Positions 10,277 through 22,047 of a DNA stretch of 64,000 nt are shown here, in pieces. Origin of the DNA: Parietichytrium sp. I65-24A (lineage: Eukaryota > Sar > Bigyra > Thraustochytrida > Thraustochytriidae); NCBI GenBank assembly GCA_012862575.1, contig BLSF01000037.1, positions 310,001 through 374,000 on the forward strand, read 5' to 3'. The first letter of the stretch is position 1. Each line of letters opens with the position of its first letter. A program made the position numbers and the translations under genes. Below the pieces are notes generated by a model. That model was given only the letters and a program-made list of their open reading frames with translations. It did not search any database and was not told the origin of the DNA.

Positions 10277-11494
10277 CGTCAGTATATGCTTTCTTTCGCG
10301 TCCAACGAGAATTTCACTCTTCCGCACTGTGTCAAGTTGCTCGCTTCTAGCGTACGCGGCGTACGTACGTATTCTACAAGCACTGGCACTGACCGTGCGT
10401 GTCTTTTATCTGACGGGTACAAAGTAGTACTGGTTTTTGCGTTGCTGCGTTATGCTGCGTTATGCTATGTTATGCTTGTTATTCTTGTTATTCTTGTAAA
10501 GCTGCTGTTGCCATCTGTTTCATCTCTTGCTAATCTGCATGTTGCATGTTGCTGCGGAAAAATCTGAGAAACAACGCGTCACGGAGAGACACTTGGTGAT
10601 GAGAAACTATAATGTCCATTTGGAGAAGGGATCAAAAGTATCGAAAGTAGCTGCGCCGTCTGCGCCGTTTGCGCGGACTAAAGATGACTGTCGCTCTGTT
10701 CGATGTTGTTGTACTTTGATGAGTTGGCGCCAGCGTTGAGAATGTAGGTATTGATTGTAGAAGAGCGCATCGCGAAAGAATAAAGTGCTCGGGTTCACGT
10801 CGAGGCAGGTGAAGTGCGTGCGTAACAACGTTCGGCTCTGCTCGACGCAAGTTGGAAAGTAGTCGCCTGATCTCTCGCCGAGATGAACGTTTGCGCGCCC
10901 AGCTTATCTTGCGGCGATTCTCTGACCCCATCGCAAGCGATCGACCTCCAAGAGTGGCGGCTCGCAGACAGGAAGCCTCAACCGCACAAAAGAAAGAAGA
11001 CCAACTTTCTTTCTGCCTATGCTGCCTTCAGCCCCAGCATGTGTCCGTTCGCAGAGCTTACTCTTGCTCTTGCCCGAGGCTACACCCCCATCTTGCCAAA
11101 GCCACGACTGACGCGAACGACTGCGCGCGCCCAGCCTCCTCCTCGACGATCAAAGCAAGCTTCGCGAGTCCTCTGCAAGCAATTACAAACATTCCTTCAA
11201 TTCCTTCTTTACTTTCATCCTTCCATCCGTGCAACTCAGCCGCTGCTGGGCTTGGAGATGCCACACCGCCCGCACTTTGCAGAGGAAAGAGATAGATAGA
11301 GAGAGAGAAAAAGAGAGGAGGAGGAGGAGGGGCTGTGATGTGTATAAGGAAACAACATTGATAATTGGTTTTCAGAAGATAGATGGTAAAGAAAAGCCTG
11401 CGGCAGGTAAAATACGAAAGGTGGAATCAACCACAACATCAGGCGCCGCAAGCACAGCGTACACTACTGTGATTCGAAGCACGGAGCTCAGAAC
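10277..11494. other. Intergenic region
   Basis: It holds the upstream region of the prolyl hydroxylase gene, with a CGTACG-rich palindromic patch at about 10352-10372, and the 3' region of the subtilisin gene. A purine tract (GATA, GA, GAG units) lies at 11286-11335. Overlapping open frames at 10850-11300 lack any family signature, so I did not call them. Confidence 0.55.
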
Positions 11495-13186
11495 TTAGAG
11501 CTCTGGCATGTCGCGAGCCACAACGGAGGAAGGCTGCTGAGCCTTGCGGTTGTTGCGGACCTTGGTGACGACGACAGCGACAACAGCGCAAGCAGCAAAG
11601 GCAGCCACTCCAGCAGCCACTGGGACAGCCATGGAGGTGGAGCTGGAGGAGTCAGCTACAGCAGTAACGGTGTTCTCCTTGCTGTCGAATGCCTCGGTGG
11701 TGCGGCCGGTGGACGCAACCTCCTCCTTGCTCATGGCCCAGTATGGCTCGCAGGTGTCGGTGATCAGGTTGCACACTTCGTACCACTTGGCGCTTGCACC
11801 GTTGCAGTAGAGGTATTGGTACTCGGCGTAGCAGTCTGGGTCGCCGCCTCCGCACTCGCAGTCGCAGCCATCATCACCTCCGAACCACGAGGCTGGGCAG
11901 TTCCAAGAGCCAGAAGCTGGAGTTGGAGCAGGGGTTGGTGCGACAACTGGGTATGGGGTTGGGGAGGTGACTGGGGAGGTGACTGGTGGGCTGGTTGGGG
12001 TGGTTGGTGGAGCAGCTCCGCTTGGCACCTGGAGCATCTTGTTTGGGGTTCCCTTCACATCAGTGACATAACCGGTAGACACAGAAGCAAAGAGGTCAGC
12101 ACGAGCAGCGGTAGAGTCTCCATTGTGCTTCTGGAGGAAGAGAGCAGCGACTCCAGCAACGTGTGGGGTAGCCATGGAGGTTCCGGAGATGGTGTTGGTG
12201 GCGGTGTTGCTGTTGTACCATGCGGAGGTGATGGCGGAGCCAGGGGCGAAGATGTCGACGCAAGATCCGTAGTTGGAGTAGGAAGCGCGAACATCTTCTT
12301 TGGTGGTAGCACCGACGGTGATGACGGTGCCCTTACCTCCAGCGCGTGCTGGGGATCCGTTGCATGCATCGGTGTTCTCGTTACCTGCAGCAACAACGAC
12401 AATGTGTCCTGCAGCGACAGCAGCGTTCACGGCATCATCGATGGAGGTAGAAATACCACCTCCGAGGGACATGGAGAGAACGGATGGCTTGCTGCCAGCA
12501 GCGCTGACAGCCCAGTTGATTCCTCCGATGACACCGGAGTTGGAACCAGAGCCGCTGGAGGAGAGCACCTTCACGCCGTACACGTTCGCCTGGCGAGCAA
12601 TTCCGTAGGTTGCTCCTGCAACGGTTCCAGCGCAGTGGGTTCCGTGGCCGTTTCCGTCAGCCTGGGAGCCTTCGTTGACGAAGTCACCTCCGTATGCAGC
12701 GCGGCCTCCAAAGTCGTTGTGGTCCTTGTTGATACCGGTGTCAATGACGTAGATGTCCTGGCCAGCTCCGGTGTAGGAGGTGGTCAGGTCGGTGAGGCTG
12801 AGTGGCAACCCAGCCTGATCAATACGGTCAAGACCCCAGGAAGCAGCATCCTTGCTGAAGACCTCCATGTCCTGCTCAACATACTTGACTCCATCGAGCA
12901 CCTTGACAGCGTGGCTGAGGGTCTCGCTTCCCTTGAAGTGCACGAAGCAAGTCTTGGTGTTAGCGAAGCGGTAGTTGACTGGCTTGGCCTCGCGCTGAGC
13001 GGTGTTGTATCCCTGGATGGAGATCTTGAGGGTGTTGATGTCGCCCTCGAGGGTGTCGCAGGCAGCGCCTACACCAGTCGCGATGTAGGACTGCTCGATA
13101 GCCTTACCAACGCGGACGTCCACGTCTTCATCCTGAGCGCTTGCTCCAAGGATGGTGGCAGCGAAGAGTGCGAATCCGAGCTTCAT
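11495..13186 (-). CDS. Subtilisin (proteinase K-like) with Cys-rich module and C-terminal membrane anchor
   Basis: A single-exon frame of 563 residues. It starts with a signal peptide ([17 protein letters not shown], likely cut before QDED). An I9-type propeptide follows ([16 protein letters not shown]), then an S8 protease domain. The catalytic triad is D149 (VIDTG), H181 (HGTHCAGT) and S337 ([11 protein letters not shown]), with oxyanion N269 (AAGNE). After the protease comes a Pro/Thr linker (391-426). Next is a Cys-rich module (428-485) with [12 protein letters not shown]. Last are a Ser-rich stalk, a transmembrane helix (about 520-541) and a short basic tail. The order predicts a protease displayed at the cell surface or in the endomembrane system. 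Codon use is strongly C-ending, suggesting high expression. The start is the first ATG; six upstream codons begin with TTG. Confidence 0.95.
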   Translation of the reverse strand: MKLGFALFAATILGASAQDEDVDVRVGKAIEQSYIATGVGAACDTLEGDINTLKISIQGYNTAQREAKPVNYRFANTKTCFVHFKGSETLSHAVKVLDGVKYVEQDMEVFSKDAASWGLDRIDQAGLPLSLTDLTTSYTGAGQDIYVIDTGINKDHNDFGGRAAYGGDFVNEGSQADGNGHGTHCAGTVAGATYGIARQANVYGVKVLSSSGSGSNSGVIGGINWAVSAAGSKPSVLSMSLGGGISTSIDDAVNAAVAAGHIVVVAAGNENTDACNGSPARAGGKGTVITVGATTKEDVRASYSNYGSCVDIFAPGSAITSAWYNSNTATNTISGTSMATPHVAGVAALFLQKHNGDSTAARADLFASVSTGYVTDVKGTPNKMLQVPSGAAPPTTPTSPPVTSPVTSPTPYPVVAPTPAPTPASGSWNCPASWFGGDDGCDCECGGGDPDCYAEYQYLYCNGASAKWYEVCNLITDTCEPYWAMSKEEVASTGRTTEAFDSKENTVTAVADSSSSTSMAVPVAAGVAAFAACAVVAVVVTKVRNNRKAQQPSSVVARDMPEL

Positions 13187-13305
13187 CTTGTCTTTCTTTT
13201 GCAACTTTTACCTTTGGCTGGTTTGCTGTTTGGGTTTTGTTGCTGTTGTTGTTCTGGGTCTGCCATGCTTGGAGCTCGGACCGTGGCCACCTTGGCCATC
13301 ACACA

Positions 13306-13362
13306 GTGTGATTGGAGGGTTGATTGGGAAACGATTGGGTCCAATCCCATAGATTAAATATG
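13306..13362 (-). promoter_or_regulatory. CCAAT cluster upstream of the subtilisin gene
   Basis: Read on minus, three CCAAT pentamers lie within 28 bp (13334-13338, 13323-13327, 13311-13315). An AT-rich CATATTTAAT lies just beyond at 13353-13362. They are about 125-175 bp upstream of the start codon, and a promoter role is inferred from position only. Confidence 0.4.
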
Positions 13363-15208
13363 CAACACTCGAGTCTCTTGCCATCACTTGTCACACTTTC
13401 GGACTCGGAGCGAGCAGCGTGTGGCGTTGTTGGGCGAGTCGCTAGCGTGGGACGCGGACAGGAGCGAGGTCACAAATTTTTTGCCCACTGCGTTCGCTAG
13501 AGCAGAGGCGCAGGGGATCCAAGCATCCCAACAATCCCAAGCCAGACCTCACAGCACAGTGCTTGCTTGCACTGCTTGTGCGTGTGAATTTTGTGGCATG
13601 ACTTGCGAGTAGGTGCATTCTGTTCTTCTTTTCTAGCGGAAAAAGCTGTTTGGAGAGATACCCAGAAGCAGACCAGGGGAAGGGGGAGGGAGGGGGGAGG
13701 ATGCTGAGGAGGGTGAGGAGGGGTGAATCACGGCAATTTCGCCACTCTCGACTTTGGTCTTCTTCTTTCCAGTCACCCCTTTCGCAATTTCCTAGATGAA
13801 CTCCTGGGGGCGCTAGTGCACCGCTGGGATGACTGGCATGACTGCGAATAAAAGCGGTCGAATTGCAGTGCCAGCGTTCGTCACGGCTCGCAAGCCAAGT
13901 GTCGGGGGTGGATCGCAAGGATTTATTTTCTTGCACACGGAGGCCGGGAGTGAAAGAATGATGCTACTCGGTTAGAGAGGCTCCAAGCCACCCTTCACGG
14001 GGAGTCGGCCATGCAAGGAAGAGGCATTTAATTTCATCATTCATTCCCCCCTCTTCTCGCCACTTGGCATTCATTCACTTCTTCTCGACTTGTACGTCCG
14101 CTAGATAGCCAGCTTTACCGGCGGCATGAGTCGCATCTCTCTCTCTCTCTCTCTTGTGTCCCTGGTCTCCGTCATCAAGAATGTCTTGAACAGACGACGC
14201 CATTCTCATTTCTCATTTCTCATTTTCTTACATGGCATTCTCGTTCTCTGCCGGAAACGACGGCAGTGATTTCCTGCAATCCCGTCAATCCTGGCAATTC
14301 TGGCGGCAAGTTGAACGTGATGGACTGCGAAATTGCACATGGATGAGCTCAATCCCTGTGCTAGTTAGACACGTGTACGCCCAAATGCTGCATCCGCACC
14401 CTTTTCCCACTTATCGATTCATAAAATTGGTTACCTGCTAGGCAACGCAAACAAACAAACAATAAACAAACAAATGTAATGATCGATCCATCTCGGTGTC
14501 CGAAAGCAAAGCCTTTCAAGAATGGAAGAATGTAAGGGTGGGTGGCTAGGCAAGTTGCTAGGGGCGCTGCTCGCACACACTTGCTGTGATGCTCACAAGT
14601 AATTGCTCCATCTTTACTTGGCTTTTCTCCTCTTTCAAAAGTGGTTGAAGGGATCAACTGGATCAACTGCACCGAAAAGGAAGAGGCGCTGCAAGTGAGA
14701 AATGCTTTCGTTTGCTATTTCACTGCTCTCGCGAAGAAATAAAATCATCTCATTTTGGTTGTTTTTGATTGTTCATGTTTATGTGAAAAGTCAGTTCACA
14801 ACAGAGTAGAAAGATATCGAGCGGGGGGAGAGAGTAGCACTAGCTAGTACCTCGAGTATGAGAAAAACGAGTAGTTTCAAGACTGAGAGGTCGGTTCCAA
14901 GTACATTTCTACTGTTTGTTCTATTTATATCATTACTCACGTCCCCCTTCATCGAGATTGATATTGTCCGCCGCATCCTATAGTAATACATAACCAGGAC
15001 TACCTCTTCACCCGTACCAAGCTCATATTGAGAGCTACGCCAGTCCATCTCGTACGTTTTAGCTAGAAGAGTGCCACCCCCGTGCCCTAACACTCTCTCT
15101 ATGCTTGGGGGAGTATTATCCCCCCGTATAGCGAGTGCTATAGGATGGGCGGTGTGAAATGGGAGTGTAATGTGTGTGAATTGACTACGCGAGAGGGTAG
15201 AAGCTGGA

Positions 15209-15246
15209 ATTGAAGCTAGCTAGCTAGATAGTAGTAGTAGTAGTAG
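15209..15246. repeat. (GCTA)n/(GTA)n microsatellite
   Basis: GCTAGCTAGCTA is followed by several GTA units inside the gene-free stretch. Confidence 0.85.
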
Positions 15247-17456
15247 AGGTGGAGAGGGGATAGCGATGGTGCCAAGTGGGAGTGGGGACTAGACTTGGGG
15301 GCTACGCCATACTTTCAGGGACTGGGCAATTCATATCTTACAATTCATTCCCCCTCCTCACTCTCTCTCTCTCTCTCTCTCTCTCGCAATTTCAAACAGT
15401 CCGTCGATCAATCTCATCCGTCCATCCCTCACATCGAGACGTGAACTAACAGTAAATTCGAAAATAAATGATCACTTCTGAAGAATTCTGGGAACGGTGA
15501 ATTGGCATGCCAGAAGATGCGAGACCTTTAGGAGGTACTAATTGCTACTAGCGAGTTAAATTCATTGCCGTGAAGATGGTACTCAGTACCCAGTGCTAGT
15601 ACTTGAGGTGCGTGCTAACCCACCTTGGCTTTCCCGAGACTTGAGACTTGCATACCAGTAATCTGTGACAGCCGTGACAGCTTTTGCCTCCCTAAGATTA
15701 TCTCTCAAGTTTCTTCCATCATGATTTTAGTTCGACCAACAAATTAGAAGAATAAGAAGAATTAGACCAGACAAGACAGACGCGGTCAGACAAGACAGTT
15801 CACACCACGCGAACACCGTGGGACGCACGCAACACTAGCTCGCTGGTAGGACGTGCCACCCGCTCTTACTATTCTTACTATCGACGCTCGGAGCAGCGCG
15901 TGGAGTACCTAGTACCAGAAACCACTGACCCCTTCTTACGTGAGACGTGTGGCGTGCCCAAGTGACATGTGTGTTGACTAGAACCTCCCACTCCAGGGGC
16001 TAGGCACCTACTAGAGACGTAACGGACTGATAGTCCTCCAGCAGCGAGTTCCCAGGTCACAAATTTTCCTTCTCCCCATCTCCCTCACAAGTCGCACACC
16101 CTGTGCTCGTGGGTGAGGAAGCGAACAGAGAAAAACAGGACTGGAAATACTGAATTCTGGAAAACGGAAGTGCTTTTGAATAGTATTGTTCATTTTCATG
16201 TGAGTATGTGAGTTGACCGTGTCTTAAAATTGAACCTGGAGATGCCAGAGCAGATCATGATGAGCTGAAGAATACAGAATTCAGAACTCGATGCAAGCAA
16301 GAAGTATCGCAAACAAATTTCAAGTAAACATCGACCGGGAGTACCAAGAGAACCGGAAGGGGGGGTTTACAGAAGTGCTGAAAAATGGGGAAATGGAAAA
16401 AGCAATTGGGCCTGAATGAATGAATGAAGGAAGGAAGGAAGGAAGGCTACAAAGGGCTTTTTGATTTCGCAAAGCTGAAAGTGTTTTATTACCTTCACGA
16501 AATCCACTAAACACTGCTTTTCAATCGCACCATGCGATGATTTATATCCAGAATTCAGGATTTCAGGATTCGCAAGCAGGAGCTAAGCTCCAGCTCCAAG
16601 CTCCCAGACGCGTGTCCCTGATCAAACGCGCCAAACGTTTTGTCTGTCGGTCTGTCTTATGATGGAAGTGACGGAAGTGACGGAAGTGATGAAAGTGATG
16701 GATATGCTTCCTGATATCGTCACCAACTCGAAAGTCTCCGACATGGGACTGAGGGACCGCCAAGTCGTATGGCGCCGCCCCGCCCGTATCTCACGAGCGA
16801 GCAGGGGAGGAGAGAGAGAGAGAGAGAGAGAGACTGGCGGGGTCTGTAGAGTAAGTCACGAATAGCACAAGCCGGAGTATCCGGAGCTGCTCGCCCGAAC
16901 TACTAGCACATTTCAGACGCGACGAAAGGCAAGCGCTGGGAGACTTTCAGACCTGACGAAGCTGACCGCATGCTACGCGCAGCTAGCAGCTCGCGAACGT
17001 CGATCCCTTTTCTTCACTGATCGCTGCCGATCTGCCGACCGCTCAATTCCACTGACCATCATCGCCCATCGCAAAAACCAACTCGCGAGCTTTTCTTTCT
17101 CAAATCTCAGGCTCAAAAACAAGACCAACCTACTGACAGTGAGTGAGTACAGCTCAGAAAAAACAAAATACGGGACAAGACCTGTGGCGGCGGCCACTCT
17201 GTGCATCTCTGTGCTACTCTGTGCCACTCAGCGAAAGACTTTCCCCTTGCCGGGAACGGAAGGTACCTAGCACTATCTATCACCCGTTACTAGTACGCCA
17301 TGTCCTGCCAGCTGTGCCAGCGAGCTTTCTTGAAAATTCTAAAGATGCGAGCGAGCGTTGCGGGGGCTACAGGTATTCGCAGGCGGGAGCTACAGCTAGC
17401 TAGAGCTGGTCTCGAGAGAAGATTTGTGACCTCGCGAGTGCCTGCGTTGCCTGCAA

Positions 17457-17480
17457 AGATAGATAGATAGATAGATAGAT
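17457..17480. repeat. (GATA)n microsatellite
   Basis: About five perfect GATA units. Confidence 0.9.
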
Positions 17481-18469
17481 GCCTGTCTGCAAACATGCCT
17501 GCAAACATACAGGTGGGATGGCTTAGTTTGGACCAGATGTCGCCCCTCTTCAAGGCTTTCCAGTCTTTCCAGCGTCGTCAGCGGCGTGAGAGTTTGAGAG
17601 AGGGGGAGAGAGAGAAGCTGAGGAGCGAAGGTTGTCCAGTCTATCTATGCAGAGAAAAGATCTCGACACGGTTCGCCGCCAAAGGGAGCTGAGATTGTGG
17701 TTGTCTGTACTGTTTTCAATTGTTAAAACTTTTAATTAACGATTCATTAACGAAACAAGGGGGAGGGCACATGGCGGCCTGTGGCTCACTGGATCGCCAA
17801 GATTGGAACCGGCTCGGGGACACTTCGGGACAAGTCCTCCAGCCAATCAGCAACGAGGGAGTCCTGACTCCTCCAGAAGATCACTCATTCATCGGCAATC
17901 TTGCCAAAACACACTTTTTCTCACGGTCAGTCTGCTAGCTGGCGACGAGCACATCCGAGCAAGTTGCTGAGGCCACAATCTGAACACTTTTCGGCCATCG
18001 CCTGCCTTTCTGGCCCACTCGCATCTCAAGTGCTGCGATTACAGCTACCGCTAGCCGACCGAGCAGACTCGAGTTATCGTCGAAGCGAGGCGAGTGGCTG
18101 ACTGGTGACCTCCCCCTCTGGCGTTTTTTTCGTCTGTTGCAGCTGGCTGTGAATTGCAGTCGATTTGTGCCACTGCTTGCCAACCGACGGCTTTTCCACG
18201 AAGGCACAAACCTGCGCTGAGAGACACAAATATCGCAATTGGCGTTTCCATTTCTTTGATCTCGGTGATCTCCCTCCCTCTCTCTGGGATTCGGGAATGC
18301 GTGTGGGCTGCGGATGTTTGGTTCACTTGGAGTTTTTTCCTGGCTGAGTTGATTCGCATGATGTGTAACGCCTGTGAAGCGAAAACTTACTGGTCTTGGA
18401 GGCGGAGGTGCACAGGGAACTAGAACTCCGTGTTGGCAAGTGTTGGCGACCGCGGGTGTTGCTTCGAGC

Positions 18470-19036
18470 GCTTATGAGCGCCGAGGTCGCAAGGCAAGAA
18501 CGATGGCCATGTTCAGTCATAGCCTGCGGCTGCGCGCTTTCTGGCGCTTGGATGTGCGCGGATGATCCCGTCAAGGCTCCGGCTTGACTGCACGAGGTGC
18601 AGCGTAAACAAACCCTATCGGAAGGTGGGGTGGCTTGACTGCATGCCGCACGACACTGGAACGAACCAGTTTTTGCATGGAGTCTCGATCAGCTCTGCGA
18701 GCCCTGCTGGGTTCTCGTGGGCTTGATGGAGTAGCGCGCGTTTTGTTGTGACGCCCACGAGAATGAGTGCAGTGCTTCGTAAGCGCTTGAGGTTCCGCGG
18801 CGAGAATGATGACCATGCCAGTCGTGCCCAGCCGCGCACTGTCAGGCGGCTCCATGTGCTTGGGTAATCCCGCCAAGGTTCGAGCAGTCCTTGGCTGGCA
18901 TTTTTCTCCGCTCCTGAATCAATCCTGCTGGAAGCTCGTCGCCCAAGGGAGTGGGCCTGATGGAGTAGCGCGCTTTTCCTTTCGACGCCCACGAGAACGA
19001 GGGCAGTGTTTCACGGATACACCCACAAAATCGTAT
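18470..19036. repeat. Two diverged tandem units of about 305 and 234 bp
   Basis: The blocks at 18498 (GAACGATGGCCATG) and 18803 (GAATGATGACCATG) correspond, as do 18721 and 18955 (GATGGAGTAGCGCGC, then GACGCCCACGAGAA). The offsets are 305 and 234 bp, so the second unit lacks about 71 bp relative to the first. On minus the duplicated segment reads ALLHQAH in both copies of one frame, but stops and frame changes make a protein unlikely. Confidence 0.7.
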
Positions 19037-22000
19037 GGCCTCGTTTTTGCTTAAAGAGCGAAAAAGCTGTCCTGCTTCCTGTACGGTTCCGTGGCTCCCG
19101 AGCCTTGCGGGCTCTGCCATTCCTCCTGCTCAAGAGATACTTAAAAGCTGGCGCGGTGGCACCGACCAAGGTGACCGACCATTCGAGCACACGCCCGAGA
19201 GCACCTGAAAGATCTTTGCAATGGACCGTGTTCCCGGCGTGCAAAAAACTTTTCAGAATGTTCCGTGACGACCCTGACCACTCTACTTGGGACATCTCGT
19301 GGCACGTTTTTCGACAAGAGGTTGACAAAACCTTGCCATACTCGTGCACTTGATTGCAAATAGACCACGTGATTCAAAAGGGCATGCCCTTGGCTACTTG
19401 AAAGCAAGCAGACGCTTCTGTCTTTGCGCGACTTCGGTGCAACGCGCGTCGAGTCATCTTCGGGGAAATCGGCCAACTGAGGCCGAAGTCCAGACGGGCA
19501 CGTCCTTGCGTGAAAACTTGTTCGATTCCTCGGCTCGTTTCTAAGCCTTGGCGTAAACTTGATTTTTAAAAGTGGTGTGAAATTGTGCATTCCGCCAAGA
19601 AAACATGCGAATTTTGGAGCACATGTCCAAACGCGTAAACAGTGTCCTGTCGACTCTGTCAATCAAGCACACTTTAAAGCACTTCCTCAATTTCCGACTT
19701 TTCAAGTCAAAGACTTGCCTCCTTTAACCTTACATTTCCTTACACCCTTAATACCTAGAGCTAGTGCGATCTAAACATCAACATAACTGCCTAGATTTTT
19801 CACATTTTGAACGCACGCCCATTTTACGCTCTCAAAATCGCCTATAGCGGTATCCATAGCCACCCAATAGGACCGAGGTGCACACCTTTGTCAATGGGAT
19901 CGTATGTGTGGTGTGTTGGTCAGACACAAGAGATACAGCGCCGATTACGTTGATAAGTTTGATGCGGCGGCTGCCAAGGGCGAACTGCACATCGCTGCGC
20001 ATCGCTGGGCGCCAGGATATTGCCAGGGATGGTCGGTTGTTTGGCGGATTGAAGGGTTTTGGAATCGCTCTGCACTCACAGCTGGTCCTTTCCTGTTCGG
20101 AGGTTAGTTTCGGGAGGTTTAGAGTTTAGGGAAAAGAGGCCCAAGACCCGGGGCCCCATGATCATCGACTCACTCTCAATTTGAATCAATGAACATGAAC
20201 GGAACTGTTTTTCTATGACAGGAGACTGCAGGAGTTCCAAATCGCGATCAAAACGTATCAGAGCTGCACCAACCGGTCCTCATCCTTCGCCAGGCTCCCC
20301 GCCATCATTCCCGTCCACATTCGTCCTCGTTCGCAAAATCATCATGGTGACTCGGGGTGAAGCATAGCATTGTAACGATCAAGTCAAGTCGGCGGGAAAA
20401 TGCGGAGAGAGGTTTGGTTTGGACGGACAGGCCCTCAAATTGCCTTTCCCTAGCTCAGATTCCACCCTGCGCTGCCTAGAGCCTAGCGTGAGGACATCCG
20501 CATCTTTACGTTACGGGGGATGTCATCACACCGACGATTAACTCGTGGGCCACCACGAAGCTACTGGGAACAGATGGCAACAGGAATCGAGAATTCTGAC
20601 TCTGTTTTCTGGTGCTCTGGCGCGCTCGGGCACTCAGGTCCAAGCCGTGAGTCCAGTCCCGGCCTCACAGTAGCCTCGTGAAAACCACCAAACCCAAACA
20701 AAGGGTTCAAACCTAGCCACATCCTGAGAGACCAGCGACGCGAAGCGAGAGTGCAGAACACAGAGAGAGAGAGAGAGACGGAACGGGGGGAACATAGCAC
20801 GCTCCCCGAGCAGGTTGAAACATCTACAGCTAAATGCGCTACGCTACCTTCCACCTATATCGCATACCGTCAACACTCAACACCGCGCACGAACTTGAAT
20901 CATATCATCACAACGCACAGCTCATGGCGACTGTGACTTAAGAGATGACATCTGCACTTTCCGAAACAACATGCTCACGCACTGTCATAACGTAAAGTTT
21001 ATCTTATCATCCATGTCATGCAATGGCACACGCTCCTTCACCCATCCATACACCAAGCCCTAAGCACTTACCACCCCGATTACAACTACACCTAGCACCA
21101 CCCTACCTCAACCCCCACGCGCCCCTACTCCCAACTCCTAGCGCGCGAGAGAGGGATTCACTTCCCGAAACACTACGCTCCGTCTAGAGGCTAGCTATTC
21201 CTACGCCCCTCGTAATGCACCGACTGAGGTGGATAGTAGCTGGCGGTAAGAGCTGGAACTAACAGTCTCATGAAAAAAGTTGCATTGTTCTTGTTGTTAT
21301 TGACAGTGAGAACACATTGACATTGACAGAGAGAGAGATGGAAAGAGGACAAGAGGATAAGAGGAGAGGACGCTTGATTGACGACACAGAGAGAGAGAGA
21401 GAGAGAGAGAAAGAGGGGTCGAGTGTGCGTGTGCATAGGTTTGCGTCCGGAGGTCCTACGGTTGCGGTTGGCGACGGGTAGTGGAGGGGCCGGCCGAGTT
21501 GCGAGTAGTCTAAGACTGAGTGCAAGGTTTTCTTTGTTTGCTTGCTTTGTTTGTTTGTTTGGCAAGGGCCACACTCACTCCGGAGAGGAGGCAACACGAG
21601 GCACACCGCAAGTCAAACCTCGTGTGAAAGAAACAGGGTTTGAAAAGAGTTGGCTCCAGTGTGAAGTTAGCACAAGTCCACCGAAGAAGGAGGAGGAGGA
21701 GAAGGAGGAGAAAAGAAGCGCGCTCGCACGGCTCTGGGTGAGAAGTTTGCCCTGGACATTATCCGACTCTCACACCTGACGGTGATTCGCCCTCTGCAAC
21801 ACTTTTGGTGAGCTCCACGTGCGGGCAAGAGTCGGTCGAAAGCCGCTTTCTCGAGGACACCGACTGGGTGGAGAAGTTTTGCCACTCGCAAAAGGCAAAA
21901 GTTAAAGGATTCTGGCTCGTGCAGGCAACCAACCCGCAAGCACTGGGCTGCAGGCAGTCGTCATCGGGCCGCATTGCTCTCGAACTCGAGAGCGCGGGAA

Positions 22001-22047
22001 CGCCACAGCAAAGGCGCTGCGCGCGGGTCATCTGAGTCCCCGCTATC

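Larger units (their letters stand above)
13187..22047. other. 8.9 kb stretch without a convincing gene
   Basis: It separates the divergent subtilisin and WASP-like genes. Open frames here are short, overlap on both strands and show no family motifs. Simple repeats are CT (14141-14158, 15360-15384), GCTA then GTA (15209-15246), GGAA (16426-16447), GTGACGGAA nonamers (16660-16700), GA (16808-16833, 21385-21411) and GATA (17457-17480). A diverged tandem duplication occupies about 18470-19036. A C-rich strand-asymmetric island lies at 21040-21150. The part next to 22048 is presumably promoter and leader. Confidence 0.6.

Noticed and set aside
10852-11299. Overlapping open frames between the prolyl hydroxylase and subtilisin genes
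   Set aside because: Two frames of similar length overlap with no family signature, and both lie in presumed promoter/3' sequence.
11816-13357. 513-codon open frame antisense to the subtilisin
   Set aside because: It is a mirror of the biased codon use of the protease gene. It is Ser/Gly/Val-rich without any domain, while the minus frame has a full catalytic triad and signal peptide.
13442-13936. 164-codon minus-strand open frame upstream of the subtilisin
   Set aside because: No signal peptide, domain or splice signals. Its composition matches the surrounding spacer.
19500-19530. GTTCGATTCC, a tRNA T-loop-like word
   Set aside because: The flanking bases do not pair as a T stem, and no acceptor or anticodon stems could be found.
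18571-19662. Several minus-strand open frames over the tandem duplication
   Set aside because: The duplicated peptide ALLHQAH appears, but frames shift between copies and no domain, splice signals or start context support a gene.
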